From UBA4427 sp046351135 (GTDB lineage Bacteria > Myxococcota_A > UBA9160 > UBA4427), in contig JAXLZA010000013.1 of the NCBI GenBank assembly GCA_046351135.1, positions 62,001-126,000 on the forward strand: a stretch of DNA of 64,000 nt, read 5' to 3'. Under the pieces are notes generated by a model. The model saw only the letters and a program-made list of their open reading frames with translations. It made no database searches and had not been told where the DNA came from. The translations under genes and the position numbers were made by a program. Shown here in pieces: positions 8,868 to 17,597 of this stretch; position 1 is the first letter of the stretch; each line of letters opens with the position of its first letter.

Positions 8868-10280
8868 ATGGCCACGAACGACCCGAAGGCGAGCTCGAGC
8901 GATGCGCAGAAGAAGCTGCGCGCGGTCTGGGACGAGGTGATCGGCCTGCTCGGCGAGGCCCGCGACGCGATCGACCAGCCCGAGCTGATGCCCGCGCCGC
9001 CGACCGATCGCAATCTCGCCGAGGGCTACCGCTACCTGATGGGCTTCGTCCACAACGCCATCGAGCGGAGCTTCCATCAGGACCCCGTCCACCCGCATTT
9101 TCGCAACGCACTCTCGATCATCACCCGCAGCACGATCGACAACCCCGACGCGATCTACTTCTCGACGCCGATCGACGGTCGCAAGACCTATCGCCTGCGC
9201 GGCGAGATGGGCGACGCGCGCCACTGGCGGGGCGAGGCGCCGGCGCCGACGGGCCGCAAGGCGCCGCATTACATGATCTTCGAGGCGAGCTGGGGCTGCC
9301 TCGCCGGCGACTCGGGGACGCTGCAGGAGCTGCGCCCGGGCATGAAGACCCAGACCGGTCGCATCGACTCGTCCTCGATCGCCGTCGAGCCCGACGGCTC
9401 CTTCGAGATCGTCTTCGCCCCGGAGCGGCCGGCGGGCTATTCGGGCAACTTCGTCTCGACGCTGAAGGTCGTGAAGCAGCCGCATCCGACGAAGCCCGAG
9501 ACGCCCCCCGAGCGTTATGCCGAATACATCAGCGGCCGCCAGATCTTCGAGGACTGGGCACGGGAGGACGCGGTCCACTTCGAGATGGTGCAGGAGGGCG
9601 CCGAGGGGACGGCGCCGGCCGCCTACGACCCGGAGCAGGCCGCGGCGCAGCTGCGGACCTTCGGCGAGACGGTGCGCAACCAGATCCGGTTCTGGAATGC
9701 GTTCTGGACGATTCCGATGGGGACCTACGGGCCGCGGCCGGGGAGCCTCCCGGGCGTCGCGTTCCCGCGCAACGCCTTCAACACGATCAACGCCGCCTCG
9801 GCGGCGACGGGCGGCGGGATGTCGACGAACCTCTACGCCGGCGGCATCGGCGAGATCGGGCCCGACGAGGCGATCGTCATCGAGAATCGCATCAAGAAGA
9901 AGCCCAACTACATCGGCTTCCAGCTCGGCAATCTCTGGGGCGAGTCGCTCGAGTACGCGAACCGCTGCAGCAGCCGCAACGGCCATCAGAGCCACGTCGA
10001 CGCCGACGGCGTCATCCGCCTCGTCGTCGCCCACGCGGATCCCGGCGTCCACAACTGGCTCGACACGACGGGGCATCCCGTCTTCTTCATGTCGCCGCGC
10101 TGGGCCTACAGCCGGACGCCCGATCCCTCCGACTGGCCGTCGATCTCGATGAAGGTCGTGAAGGCGAAGGACGTGCTCGCCCATCTGCCGCCGGACACGA
10201 AGCGGGTCACGCCCGCCGAGCGGCGCCAGGAGATCGCGATTCGTCAGCGCCACGTCGTCAAGCGCTACCGCGTGTTCTGA
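8868..10280 (+). CDS. DUF1214 domain protein
   Basis: A 470-residue protein whose C-terminal region carries the DUF1214 pattern (YIGFQLGNLWGES, then HADPGVHNWLDTTGHP near residue 390). It aligns in that region with the protein at 4675-5769, but has about 100 extra N-terminal residues beginning with a polar, Ser/Lys-rich segment. No signal sequence or transmembrane helix is seen, so it is probably cytoplasmic. Start supported by AGGAGGAG before the ATG. It lies between a sulfotransferase and the SDR/FAD/P450 genes in the same direction and is probably transcribed with one or both. Molecular function is unknown. Confidence 0.82.
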   Translation: MATNDPKASSSDAQKKLRAVWDEVIGLLGEARDAIDQPELMPAPPTDRNLAEGYRYLMGFVHNAIERSFHQDPVHPHFRNALSIITRSTIDNPDAIYFSTPIDGRKTYRLRGEMGDARHWRGEAPAPTGRKAPHYMIFEASWGCLAGDSGTLQELRPGMKTQTGRIDSSSIAVEPDGSFEIVFAPERPAGYSGNFVSTLKVVKQPHPTKPETPPERYAEYISGRQIFEDWAREDAVHFEMVQEGAEGTAPAAYDPEQAAAQLRTFGETVRNQIRFWNAFWTIPMGTYGPRPGSLPGVAFPRNAFNTINAASAATGGGMSTNLYAGGIGEIGPDEAIVIENRIKKKPNYIGFQLGNLWGESLEYANRCSSRNGHQSHVDADGVIRLVVAHADPGVHNWLDTTGHPVFFMSPRWAYSRTPDPSDWPSISMKVVKAKDVLAHLPPDTKRVTPAERRQEIAIRQRHVVKRYRVF

Positions 10281-10332
10281 TGCCGACGCGGACGCAGACG
10301 CAGGATCGGCACGGGGCACGGAGGGGCGGGGC

Positions 10333-11234
10333 TTGATCCTCGACGCATTCCGACTCGACCGGAAGGTCGCGATCGTGACCGGCGCGGGGCGCGGGATCGG
10401 TGCGGAGATCGCGCGGTCCTTCGCGGAGGTCGGCGCGGAGATCGCCTGCGTCGCGCGCACGCGCTCGGAGCTCGACGGGACGAAGGCGGCGATCGAGACC
10501 GCCGGCGGGCGCGCGATCGCGATCGACTGCGATCTGACGGCGAGCGACTCGCCCGATCGGATCGTCGAGGAGGCGCTCGCCGCCTTCGGGCGGATCGACG
10601 TGCTCGTCAACAACGCGGGCGGCGGGGGACACGTCCCGACGAAGCACGCGAAGGACGACCACTTCGAGGCGGCCCTCGACCTCAACTTCAAGGCGCCCTT
10701 CTACCTGACGCGGGCGGTGGCGCCCCACATGCGCGTGCGCGGCGGCTCGGTCGTCAACGTCTCGTCGGGCTTCGCCCGCGCCGCGAACGTCGGCTCGATC
10801 CCCTACGGCGGCGCGAAGGCGGCCCTCGAACAGCTGACGCGGATGATGGCGATGGAGTACGCGCCGCGGATCCGGGTCAATGCGATCCGGGTCGGTGCGG
10901 TCACGACCGAGAACATGCAGCGCAGCCTGCTCGACGCGGTCCCCGGCATCGGCGAGAAGCTCGAGGCGTGGACCCCGCTCGAGCGCCACGGCACGCCGGC
11001 CGACATCGCGCAGGCCGCGCTCTTCCTCGCGTCGCCGGCGTCGAGCTTCGTGACGGCGCGCATCCTGCCGGTCGACGGCGGCGTCGTGCTCGAGCGCTCG
11101 GCGATGGAGCTGATCGCCCGGGCCGAGCGGATCGCCGCGCATCCGGGAGCCACGGCGCCGCGCACCCGGCCGGTCGGGCGCCCACGCTCGCGCCGGCGAC
11201 GCCGCCCGCGCGCGATCGAAGGCCGGGGAGCTGA
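10333..11234 (+). CDS. Short-chain dehydrogenase/reductase, no stop codon in its own frame
   Basis: A classical SDR of about 265 residues. It has the nucleotide loop VTGAGRGIGAE at residues 15-25, NNAG near residue 95, the catalytic Ser in NVSSG and the YxxxK motif as PYGGAK near residue 155, and ends with the usual LPVDGG. It should oxidise an alcohol or reduce a ketone with NAD(P)H. Translation starts at a TTG with GAGGGGCGGGG upstream. No stop occurs in this frame until 13554, after reading through the next SDR out of frame and entering the FAD enzyme in frame. One added base near 11180 would move it to a frame that stops at 11234, six bases before the next gene; that end is assumed here. 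Confidence 0.72.
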
Positions 11235-11239
11235 GGACG

Positions 11240-12118
11240 ATGGTGAAGCGAAGGTCGGGGGCCGGGCGTTCGGTGCGCGACGGGAGATCGTCCGACGGCG
11301 CTTTTCGCGCGCGCTACGGGCCCGCGGCCCTCGTGACGGGCGCGGCCCAGGGCATCGGCCGGGCCTTCGCCGACGCCCTCGCGGCCCGCGGTCTCGACGT
11401 GTACCTGCTCGACGTCCAGCCCGAGGCCGTCGCGCGCGCCGCGGCGGAGGTCGCCGAGCGGTTCGCCGTCGCGGCGAAGCCGGTCGTCGTCGATCTTTCG
11501 AAGCGCGACTGCATGACGGCGATCCGCGCAGCCCTCCCCACCGACGAGGTCGGCCTCGTCGTCTGCAACGCGGCCCTCGGCCAGGAGGGCGCCTTCCTCG
11601 ACGCCGATCTCGATTCGCTCCACCGCGCCATCGACGTCGCGTGCCACGCGACCGTCTCCCTGCTCCACGGCTTCGGCCGCGAGATGGCGGCCCGGGGCCG
11701 CGGCGGCCTCGTCGTGCTCGCCTCGGGCACGGCGCTGCAGGGCTCTCCGCGTTATGCGAACTACGGGGCGACGAAGGCCTTCAACCTCGTGCTCGGCGAG
11801 AGCCTCTGGTACGAGCTGCGGGACCACGGCGTCGACGTGCTCGCCTTCGTGCCCGGGCCGACCAACACGCCGGGGCTCCGCAGCACCGTGCCCGGCCTGA
11901 AGGAAGGCGTCGCGGTCGGCCCGATCCGGCTCCCCGACGAGACGGCGGAGGCGGCCGTGCGCGCGCTCGGGCGGGCGGCCTCGGCCTCCCGGGAGAAGGA
12001 TCTCGCCGCGCGGCTCGCGGTGCGCCGACGCCGGGCGGATGGGAACGCGGCGCGGGATTGGAAGAGCGAGGCCCGGCCGAACGGACGGACGAAGGGAACG
12101 AAGGGAGAGGGACGATGA
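11240..12118 (+). CDS. Short-chain dehydrogenase/reductase
   Basis: A 292-residue SDR. The Rossmann loop is VTGAAQGIGRA near residues 32-42, followed by the DV cofactor-selecting turn, NAAL in place of NNAG, an active-site Ser in LASGT and YxxxK as NYGATK near residue 173. The substrate loop and C-terminal tail (about 45 Arg/Lys-rich residues) are longer than usual and may be disordered. Start at ATG 11240, with GAGGAC six bases upstream; a later start would lose little. The final codons overlap the FAD gene start as ATGA, which suggests translational coupling. It probably acts in sequence with the neighbouring SDR and FAD dehydrogenase. Confidence 0.82.
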   Translation: MVKRRSGAGRSVRDGRSSDGAFRARYGPAALVTGAAQGIGRAFADALAARGLDVYLLDVQPEAVARAAAEVAERFAVAAKPVVVDLSKRDCMTAIRAALPTDEVGLVVCNAALGQEGAFLDADLDSLHRAIDVACHATVSLLHGFGREMAARGRGGLVVLASGTALQGSPRYANYGATKAFNLVLGESLWYELRDHGVDVLAFVPGPTNTPGLRSTVPGLKEGVAVGPIRLPDETAEAAVRALGRAASASREKDLAARLAVRRRRADGNAARDWKSEARPNGRTKGTKGEGR

Positions 12119-13554
12119 CGCTGATCCGACGACTGCGGGAGATTCCGCGCTTCGATCGCGAGGTCGACGTGCTCGTGATGGGGCTCGGGATGGCGGGGGC
12201 CTCGGTCGCCCTCGAGGCGAAGGCCGCGGGGGCGGACGTGCTCGTCGTCGAGCGCGGCGGTGCGGGCGGCGGGGCGTCGGCGCTCTCGGGCGGGCTCATC
12301 TACATGGGCGGCGGGACGCCGGTGCAGAAGGCGGCGGGCTTCGAGGACAGCGAAGAGAACATGTTCAAGTTCCTGATGGCCGTGTCGAGCCCGGGCGCGG
12401 ACGAGGAGAAGATCCGCGCCTACTGCGAGGGCTCGGTCGAGCACTTCCACTGGTTCGAGAAGCAGGGCGTCCCGTTCAAGCGGAGCTTCTACGACGAGCC
12501 CGGCCTCGAGTCCCGCACCGACGATTGCCTCGTCTACACCTCGGGCGAGGACTGTGCGCCCTGGAACCAGATCGCCGTCCCCGCGCCCCGGGGCCACAAG
12601 GCGCAGGTCGTCCAGAAGGGTGGCCCCTACCTCATGAAGCTCATGCTCGAGGCCGTCGGTCGGGAAGCCATCCCGGTCCAGACGGACACCCGCGGCGAGG
12701 CGCTCGTCGTCGGCGACGACGGCGTCGTCGCGGGGCTCGTCGTGAAGAGCGCGGGCCAGACGTACGCGATCCGCGTCCGGCGCGGCGTCGTGCTCGCGGC
12801 GGGCGGCTTCATCATGAACCGCGAGATGTGTCGGCTCCATGCGCCGGTCCTCGATCGGGTCACCGACCGCAACGGCACCCCCGGCGACGACGGCTTCGGC
12901 ATCCGCGTCGGCCAGGCCGCCGGCGGCGCCGCGATCCGCATGCACCTCGGCGAGGTCGCGCTGCCCTACACGATCCCGAACCAGCTCTCGAAGGGCGTCT
13001 ACCTGAACGTCCGGGGCCAGCGTTTCATCAACGAGGACACCTATCACGGCCACGTCGGCATCGCCGGCCTCTACCACGAGCAGGGCGAGCTCTACCTGCT
13101 GCTCGACGACGCGACCTTCCGTCGCGGCCTCGTCGGCCTGCAGCCGGCCTGGGTGGCCGAGACCTTCGAGGAGCTCGAGGCCGAAGCGGGCTTTCCGAAG
13201 GGCTCGCTCGTCTCGACGATGGCGCTCTACAACCGCGATGCCGAAGCCGGCGTCGACACCCTCTTCGGGAAGCGGCGCGAACGCCTCGTTCCCCTCCTGA
13301 CGCCGCCCTACGCGCTCGTCGACTGCCGGGCCTCCCAGGGCGCGATCTGGTCGGGCTTCACGATCGGTGGCCTGCGGACGAGCGTCGACGGCGAGGTCCT
13401 CGACTTCGACGGCCAGCCGATCCCGCGCCTCTTCGCGGCGGGGCGGACCGCGGCGATCTTCAGCGGCCATGGCTATGCGGGGAGCGGGGCGTCGCTCGGG
13501 GATGCGAGCTTCTTCGGCCGGCGGGCGGGGCGGGCGGTGGCGCGGCTCGTGTAG
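12115..13554 (+). CDS. FAD-dependent dehydrogenase/reductase, FAD_binding_2 family (3-ketosteroid dehydrogenase-like)
   Basis: A 479-residue flavoprotein of the fumarate reductase/3-ketosteroid 1-dehydrogenase superfamily. The N-terminal FAD loop is VMGLGMAGASVALEAK (residues 21-36) with a following acidic ribose-binding VVERG. The C-terminal flavin-capping phrase GHGYAGSGASLGDASFFGRR near residue 455 resembles the Y-x-G-x-G-x-x-L-G segment of KstD-like enzymes. It would introduce or reduce a C=C bond next to a carbonyl. No signal peptide is seen, so it is probably cytoplasmic. Start at ATG 12115 with GGGAGAGG upstream, overlapping the previous SDR by four bases. The PEP-domain gene follows after 13 bases. 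Confidence 0.85.
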   Translation: MTLIRRLREIPRFDREVDVLVMGLGMAGASVALEAKAAGADVLVVERGGAGGGASALSGGLIYMGGGTPVQKAAGFEDSEENMFKFLMAVSSPGADEEKIRAYCEGSVEHFHWFEKQGVPFKRSFYDEPGLESRTDDCLVYTSGEDCAPWNQIAVPAPRGHKAQVVQKGGPYLMKLMLEAVGREAIPVQTDTRGEALVVGDDGVVAGLVVKSAGQTYAIRVRRGVVLAAGGFIMNREMCRLHAPVLDRVTDRNGTPGDDGFGIRVGQAAGGAAIRMHLGEVALPYTIPNQLSKGVYLNVRGQRFINEDTYHGHVGIAGLYHEQGELYLLLDDATFRRGLVGLQPAWVAETFEELEAEAGFPKGSLVSTMALYNRDAEAGVDTLFGKRRERLVPLLTPPYALVDCRASQGAIWSGFTIGGLRTSVDGEVLDFDGQPIPRLFAAGRTAAIFSGHGYAGSGASLGDASFFGRRAGRAVARLV

Positions 13555-13567
13555 GCTCTCGATACCC

Positions 13568-15154
13568 ATGGACGCGCCGGATCTCGATCCCCTGCATCGC
13601 ACGAGCGGTCCCCGGACCGCCTGGACCCGCGTCAACATCGCGGAGGGGATCCCGGGCGTCTCGACGCCGCTCAACTGGTCGTGGTGGGACGACGCGAACG
13701 AGCGGATGATCCGCGGCGCCTACCATGACCTCGGCGTGCTCGCGTCCCCCGCGCTCGCCGATCCGCGCAAGGTCGACGAGCGGACCTCGGCGATCTTCTA
13801 CGGACGGCCCGCCCTGAACCTGGACGTCTCGCGCCGGCTCGCCGATCTCCAGCCCGGGACCTCCGGCGAGGCGCTCGAGCGCCACTATTTCGGAGCCGTG
13901 CGGCCCGACGCGGTCTCGACGCCCTCGCGCCGCCGCTATCCGGTGATCGCGCTGCGCCTGCCGGGGCAGTGGCGGCGGGTGACGGGCCGGGTTCGCGCGA
14001 GCTACGAGGAGACGCACGCCTTCTGGCGACGGGCCACCGCCCCCGACGCGCTCGCCGAAGTCGAAGCGGCCCGTCGGCTGCTCGCCGAAGCCCGTCCGCG
14101 CTTCGACGCGATCGCGCGTCCCCACAGCGTCCTCGCGCTTCTCTGCGGCGCGCTGATGCAGCAGGTCGGCGCGGTCGCGGAGGCAGCGGGGCGTCCGGAG
14201 GCCGTTCTCGACGCGCTCGGCGGCTACGACTCGGTCGAGCTCGAGACGCTGACCGAGCTGATCGAGGTCCGGCGCGGAACGCGCACCCTCGACGACTTCC
14301 TTCGCCTCCGCGGCTATCAGGGACCACAGCAGGGCGAGCTCTCGAGCGTCTCCTGGCGCGAGGATCCCGCGCCGGTGCGTGCGCTCGTCGAATCCCTCGA
14401 TCCCGGTCGGAGCGAGATCGCGTCGCTCGCGGCGGACCGCGCGGCGAAGCGGGCGCGGGCCGAGGCGGCGATCCGCGCCGGCCTCTCGGGCTGGCGCGCG
14501 CATTGGGGGGACTGGCTCTTCCGCGAGGCGGCGCGCATGCTGCCGGAGCGGGAGTCGGGCAAGGCGGCGATGATGCTCTGTCTCGACGCGGCGCGGGCGG
14601 CGGTGCGGCGGATCGGCGCCGAGCTTGCGGGGCGCGGCGTGCTCGCGGATCCGGAGGACGTCTTCTATCTGGTCTTCGAGGAGCTCGACGGTCCGCTCCC
14701 GGACGACGTCCGCGCCCTCGTCGCCGCGCGGCGCAAGCAGCGCGACGAATACCTTGCCCTCGAGCTGCCGGAGTCGTGGGTCGGCATGGTGACGCCGCGC
14801 CCGATCGAGGCCGTCGAGGACGACGCGCCGCTCGCCGGGCTCGGGGTCAGCCCCGGTGTCGTCGAGGGCGACGTCCGGGTCGTCGCCGACGGGGCGGGGG
14901 AGCTCCTGCCCGGCGAGATCCTCGTCTGCACGGCGACCGACCCGAGCTATGCCGGCTACTTCCTCGTCGCCGCGGGCGTCGTCACCGAGATCGGCGGCGC
15001 CATGGGCCACGGCGCGATCGTCGCGCGCGAGGTCGGCATCCCCTGCGTCGTCAACGCGAAGCACGCGACCCGCCGGCTCCGGACCGGCGATCGCATCCGG
15101 ATCGATGGGGCCACGGGCGCCATCGGGATCCTGTCGAGAGGAGGTTCGAGATGA
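13568..15154 (+). CDS. PEP-utilising enzyme with swivelling phosphohistidine domain, no ATP-grasp domain
   Basis: A 528-residue protein matching the middle and C-terminal parts of rifampicin phosphotransferase/PEP synthase-like enzymes. The N-terminal phrase NIAEGIPGVSTPLNWSWWDD resembles the start of their substrate-binding domain, and the C-terminal 90 residues form the mobile domain with the phospho-acceptor His in GGAMGHGAIVAREVGIP near residue 481. The N-terminal ATP-grasp (PPDK_N) domain of about 300 residues that normally charges this His is absent, and no neighbour supplies it. It ends ATGA-overlapped with the next gene and follows the FAD enzyme by 13 bases, so it belongs to this operon. 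Substrate unknown; phosphotransfer to a hydrophobic hydroxyl compound is a guess. Confidence 0.8.
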   Translation: MDAPDLDPLHRTSGPRTAWTRVNIAEGIPGVSTPLNWSWWDDANERMIRGAYHDLGVLASPALADPRKVDERTSAIFYGRPALNLDVSRRLADLQPGTSGEALERHYFGAVRPDAVSTPSRRRYPVIALRLPGQWRRVTGRVRASYEETHAFWRRATAPDALAEVEAARRLLAEARPRFDAIARPHSVLALLCGALMQQVGAVAEAAGRPEAVLDALGGYDSVELETLTELIEVRRGTRTLDDFLRLRGYQGPQQGELSSVSWREDPAPVRALVESLDPGRSEIASLAADRAAKRARAEAAIRAGLSGWRAHWGDWLFREAARMLPERESGKAAMMLCLDAARAAVRRIGAELAGRGVLADPEDVFYLVFEELDGPLPDDVRALVAARRKQRDEYLALELPESWVGMVTPRPIEAVEDDAPLAGLGVSPGVVEGDVRVVADGAGELLPGEILVCTATDPSYAGYFLVAAGVVTEIGGAMGHGAIVAREVGIPCVVNAKHATRRLRTGDRIRIDGATGAIGILSRGGSR

Positions 15155-16139
15155 CCGTCGACCACCCGCGCAAGGAGCCGCTCTGCGAGGCCGACGACGA
15201 CTTCCATCCCGCCGGCCCGGACCACTGGTGGACCGAGACCTGCTGGTTCTCGTTCACCGTCCCCGAGCGCGACTGGATGGCCTATCTCTACTGCTGGAAC
15301 CGGCCCAACATCGCCTGCTCGGGCGGCGGCATGATCCTCTGGGACGCCCACGGCGAGGCGCCCTGGGAGGTCCCCTACTACGACTATCAATTCAACCTGC
15401 CCGCGGCGAAGGGCGACATGCGGGACATGGTCTGGCCCAACGGGGTCGGCGTGAAGTGCCTGCGCCCGCTCTCGCGCTACGCGCTGCGCTATTCGAAGCC
15501 GGGCCTCCTCGAGCTCGAGGCGGAGTTCGAGGGCGTGATGGACGCGGTGCTCACCAACAGCCACATCGATCAGGTCGGGCGCGTGACGGGGGAGGTCGTG
15601 CTGCGCGGCGAGCGCGTCGCGATCGATTGCCACGCGATGCGCGATCGCTCCTGGGGACCGCGCAGCGATCTCACGGGCATGGGCGTCCGGGTCGGCTACT
15701 GCTACGGCACCGCGTCGGCGAAGACGGGCTTCCTGCTCTTCACCGACATCACGACCGAAGACCCCTCCGGCGCGCCCGCCGGATCCGGCACCGGCGCCGG
15801 CGCCGGAAGGGGCTCGGTCGTCGAGCGCGACGAGATGGGCCGGCGCTACGGCTACGTCATCCGCGACGGTCGGCGCAGCGATCTCGTGCGCGCGACGCGC
15901 CGCGTCGAGCGCGACGCGGGGCGTCCGAAGCGGATCGAGATCGAGGGCGTCGATCGGGACGGGCGACCGGTCTCGATCACGGGCGAGTGCCGCAACCGCT
16001 TCGCCTTCGCGCCGTACCCCGGCATGTTCTGCTGGCTCTCGCTCGTGCGCTGGGAGATGGACGGCGAGGTCGCCTGGGGCGAGAACCAGGACGTGTGGCC
16101 CCCGGTGCCTGGCGCGCCGCGCGCGCGGGCGCGGCCTGA
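15151..16139 (+). CDS. Unknown protein, possible CrtC/lipocalin-type fold (DUF7064/7065-like), no stop codon in its own frame
   Basis: About 330 residues, rich in Trp, Tyr and Gly, with no signal peptide. The segment MRDRSWGPR near residue 162 and alternating hydrophobic strands resemble CrtC-like hydratase/AttH lipocalin-type proteins of the DUF7064/7065 group; this is a family resemblance only. Start at ATG 15151, with GAGAGGAGG upstream and an ATGA overlap with the PEP-domain gene. The frame runs open past the end of the homologous region at ENQDVWPPV and continues out of frame through the P450 to 17601. One extra C in the run of five at about 16100 would bring it to a TGA ending at 16139, which is taken as the likely end. 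Confidence 0.62.
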
Positions 16140-16227
16140 TTCGGCGGTCGATCGGGGTCCACCGCCCCGGCGTGTGACGCCGTGTCTCGGCCGGGCGTCG
16201 CGAAACGCCGCTGCTCCGCCGCGCCGA

Positions 16228-16243
16228 TGGTTTGCAATTTGCA
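16228..16243 (+). promoter_or_regulatory. Candidate sigma-54 promoter upstream of the first P450
   Basis: TGGTTTGCAATTTGCA has the GG-N10-GC spacing of -24/-12 promoters, with TGG, a G at the seventh position and a complete TTGCA. It lies in a small AT-rich patch about 45 bases before the P450 ATG at 16289, leaving room for a 35-base leader. No activator site was identified. Confidence 0.4.
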
Positions 16244-16288
16244 TCTCCGGTGCCGTCACCCGCGTCCTGCGACGCGAGGAGAAGCGCC

Positions 16289-17524
16289 ATGTCCGCCCAC
16301 ACCCCGACCCACGTCTCGAGCCCCGACTCCGCTCGCCCCGCCGCCTCCGATGCGCCCCTCGACTTCGATCCCTTCGACGAGCGTTTCTTCGACGACCCGT
16401 ATCCGTCCTATGCGCGGATGCGCAAGGAGGCGCCCGCCTATCGTCGGGCGACGCCGCGGGGCCGGGTCTGGCCCCATTACTGGATGCTGTCGCGGGCGAA
16501 GGACGTGAACGACGCGCTGGCCGACTGGAAGACCTTCTCCTCGGCCCGTGGAACCCTGATCGACACCGACATCTCCCTCATCCCGATCAACATGTTCAAC
16601 ATGGATCCGCCGCGCCACGACGAGCACCGCGCGATCCTCGCCCGCGTGCTCACGCCGACCCGCGTGGCCGCCCTCGAGCCCCACATCCGGAAATGCGCCG
16701 GCGAGCTCGCCGATCGCTTCCGCGAGCGCGGTGGCTTCGACGCGGCGAAGGACTACGCGCAGTGGATTCCGACGCTCACGATGTGCGAGCTGCTGGGCCT
16801 CCCGGTCTCGGACCGCGAGCAGTTCCTGAAGTGGAACCTCGACACGCTCGCCGGCTCGGACTTCACGAGCGAGTCGGCGCTCGCCGCCTACGCCGCGATG
16901 GCCGAATACTGGAAGGGCCTCGTCGTCGAGCGCCGCAAGCGCCCGGGCAAGGACCTGATCTCCCTGATCCTCCAGGGCCAGACGAAGGGCAAGGAGCTCT
17001 CCGACGAAGAGGTCGCCGGCTTCTGCTCGCTGCTCCACGACGGCTCGCAGAACACGACCATGAACACCATCGCGAACGGCCTCATCGAGCTCGCCCGCCA
17101 CCCCGACGAGCGGCGCAAGGTCGTCCGCGATCCGGCGCGCTGGCCCAAGGTCATCGACGAGCTGCTGCGCTTCCTCTCGCCGGTCCAGGGCCTCGCGCGC
17201 GCCACGAACCGGGACGTCCGCATCGGCGATGCGACGATCCCGGCGGGCGACCAGGTCCTGCTCCTCTACGGCTCGGCGAACCACGACGAGACGGCCTTCG
17301 CGCGTCCGGACGACCTCGACTTCGAGCGCGCGGTCAAGAACCACTGGACCTTCGGCCACGGCATCCACTTCTGCCTCGGCAACGCCGTCGCGCGCCTCGA
17401 GGTCCGGCTCGCCCTCGAGGAGCTCCTCGCGCGCGCCCCCGACTACGTCGTCGACGAAGGGAAGATCGTCCGCAACCAGCTGGTGCCGACCCGGGGCGTC
17501 GGCCAGGCGCCGGTGTCCTGCTGA
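16289..17524 (+). CDS. Cytochrome P450
   Basis: A 411-residue soluble bacterial P450. The heme-binding loop is FGHGIHFCLGNAVARLE near residue 350, with the axial Cys, and the K-helix ExxR is DELLR near residue 290. The I-helix reads LLHDGSQNTTMN near residue 250, keeping a Thr pair but with Gln-Asn where AG-(E/D)-T usually occurs. It needs an external ferredoxin and reductase, neither of which is in the window. ATG 16289 has GAGGAGAAG upstream and is preferred to an ATG at 16232. It is followed after 73 bases by a second P450, so both probably hydroxylate the same or successive compounds. Confidence 0.9.
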   Translation: MSAHTPTHVSSPDSARPAASDAPLDFDPFDERFFDDPYPSYARMRKEAPAYRRATPRGRVWPHYWMLSRAKDVNDALADWKTFSSARGTLIDTDISLIPINMFNMDPPRHDEHRAILARVLTPTRVAALEPHIRKCAGELADRFRERGGFDAAKDYAQWIPTLTMCELLGLPVSDREQFLKWNLDTLAGSDFTSESALAAYAAMAEYWKGLVVERRKRPGKDLISLILQGQTKGKELSDEEVAGFCSLLHDGSQNTTMNTIANGLIELARHPDERRKVVRDPARWPKVIDELLRFLSPVQGLARATNRDVRIGDATIPAGDQVLLLYGSANHDETAFARPDDLDFERAVKNHWTFGHGIHFCLGNAVARLEVRLALEELLARAPDYVVDEGKIVRNQLVPTRGVGQAPVSC

Positions 17525-17597
17525 GGACCCGCCGAGAGGAACACCGCGCGGGGCCGTCGACCGGTCCCGCCCAGGAAACGACCCAGAAAGGCTTCCC

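Noticed and set aside
7035..10691. Minus-strand open frame of about 1200 codons under the sulfotransferase and DUF1214 genes
   Set aside because: No conserved motif; the real genes in this region are on the plus strand with good ribosome-binding sites and family signatures.
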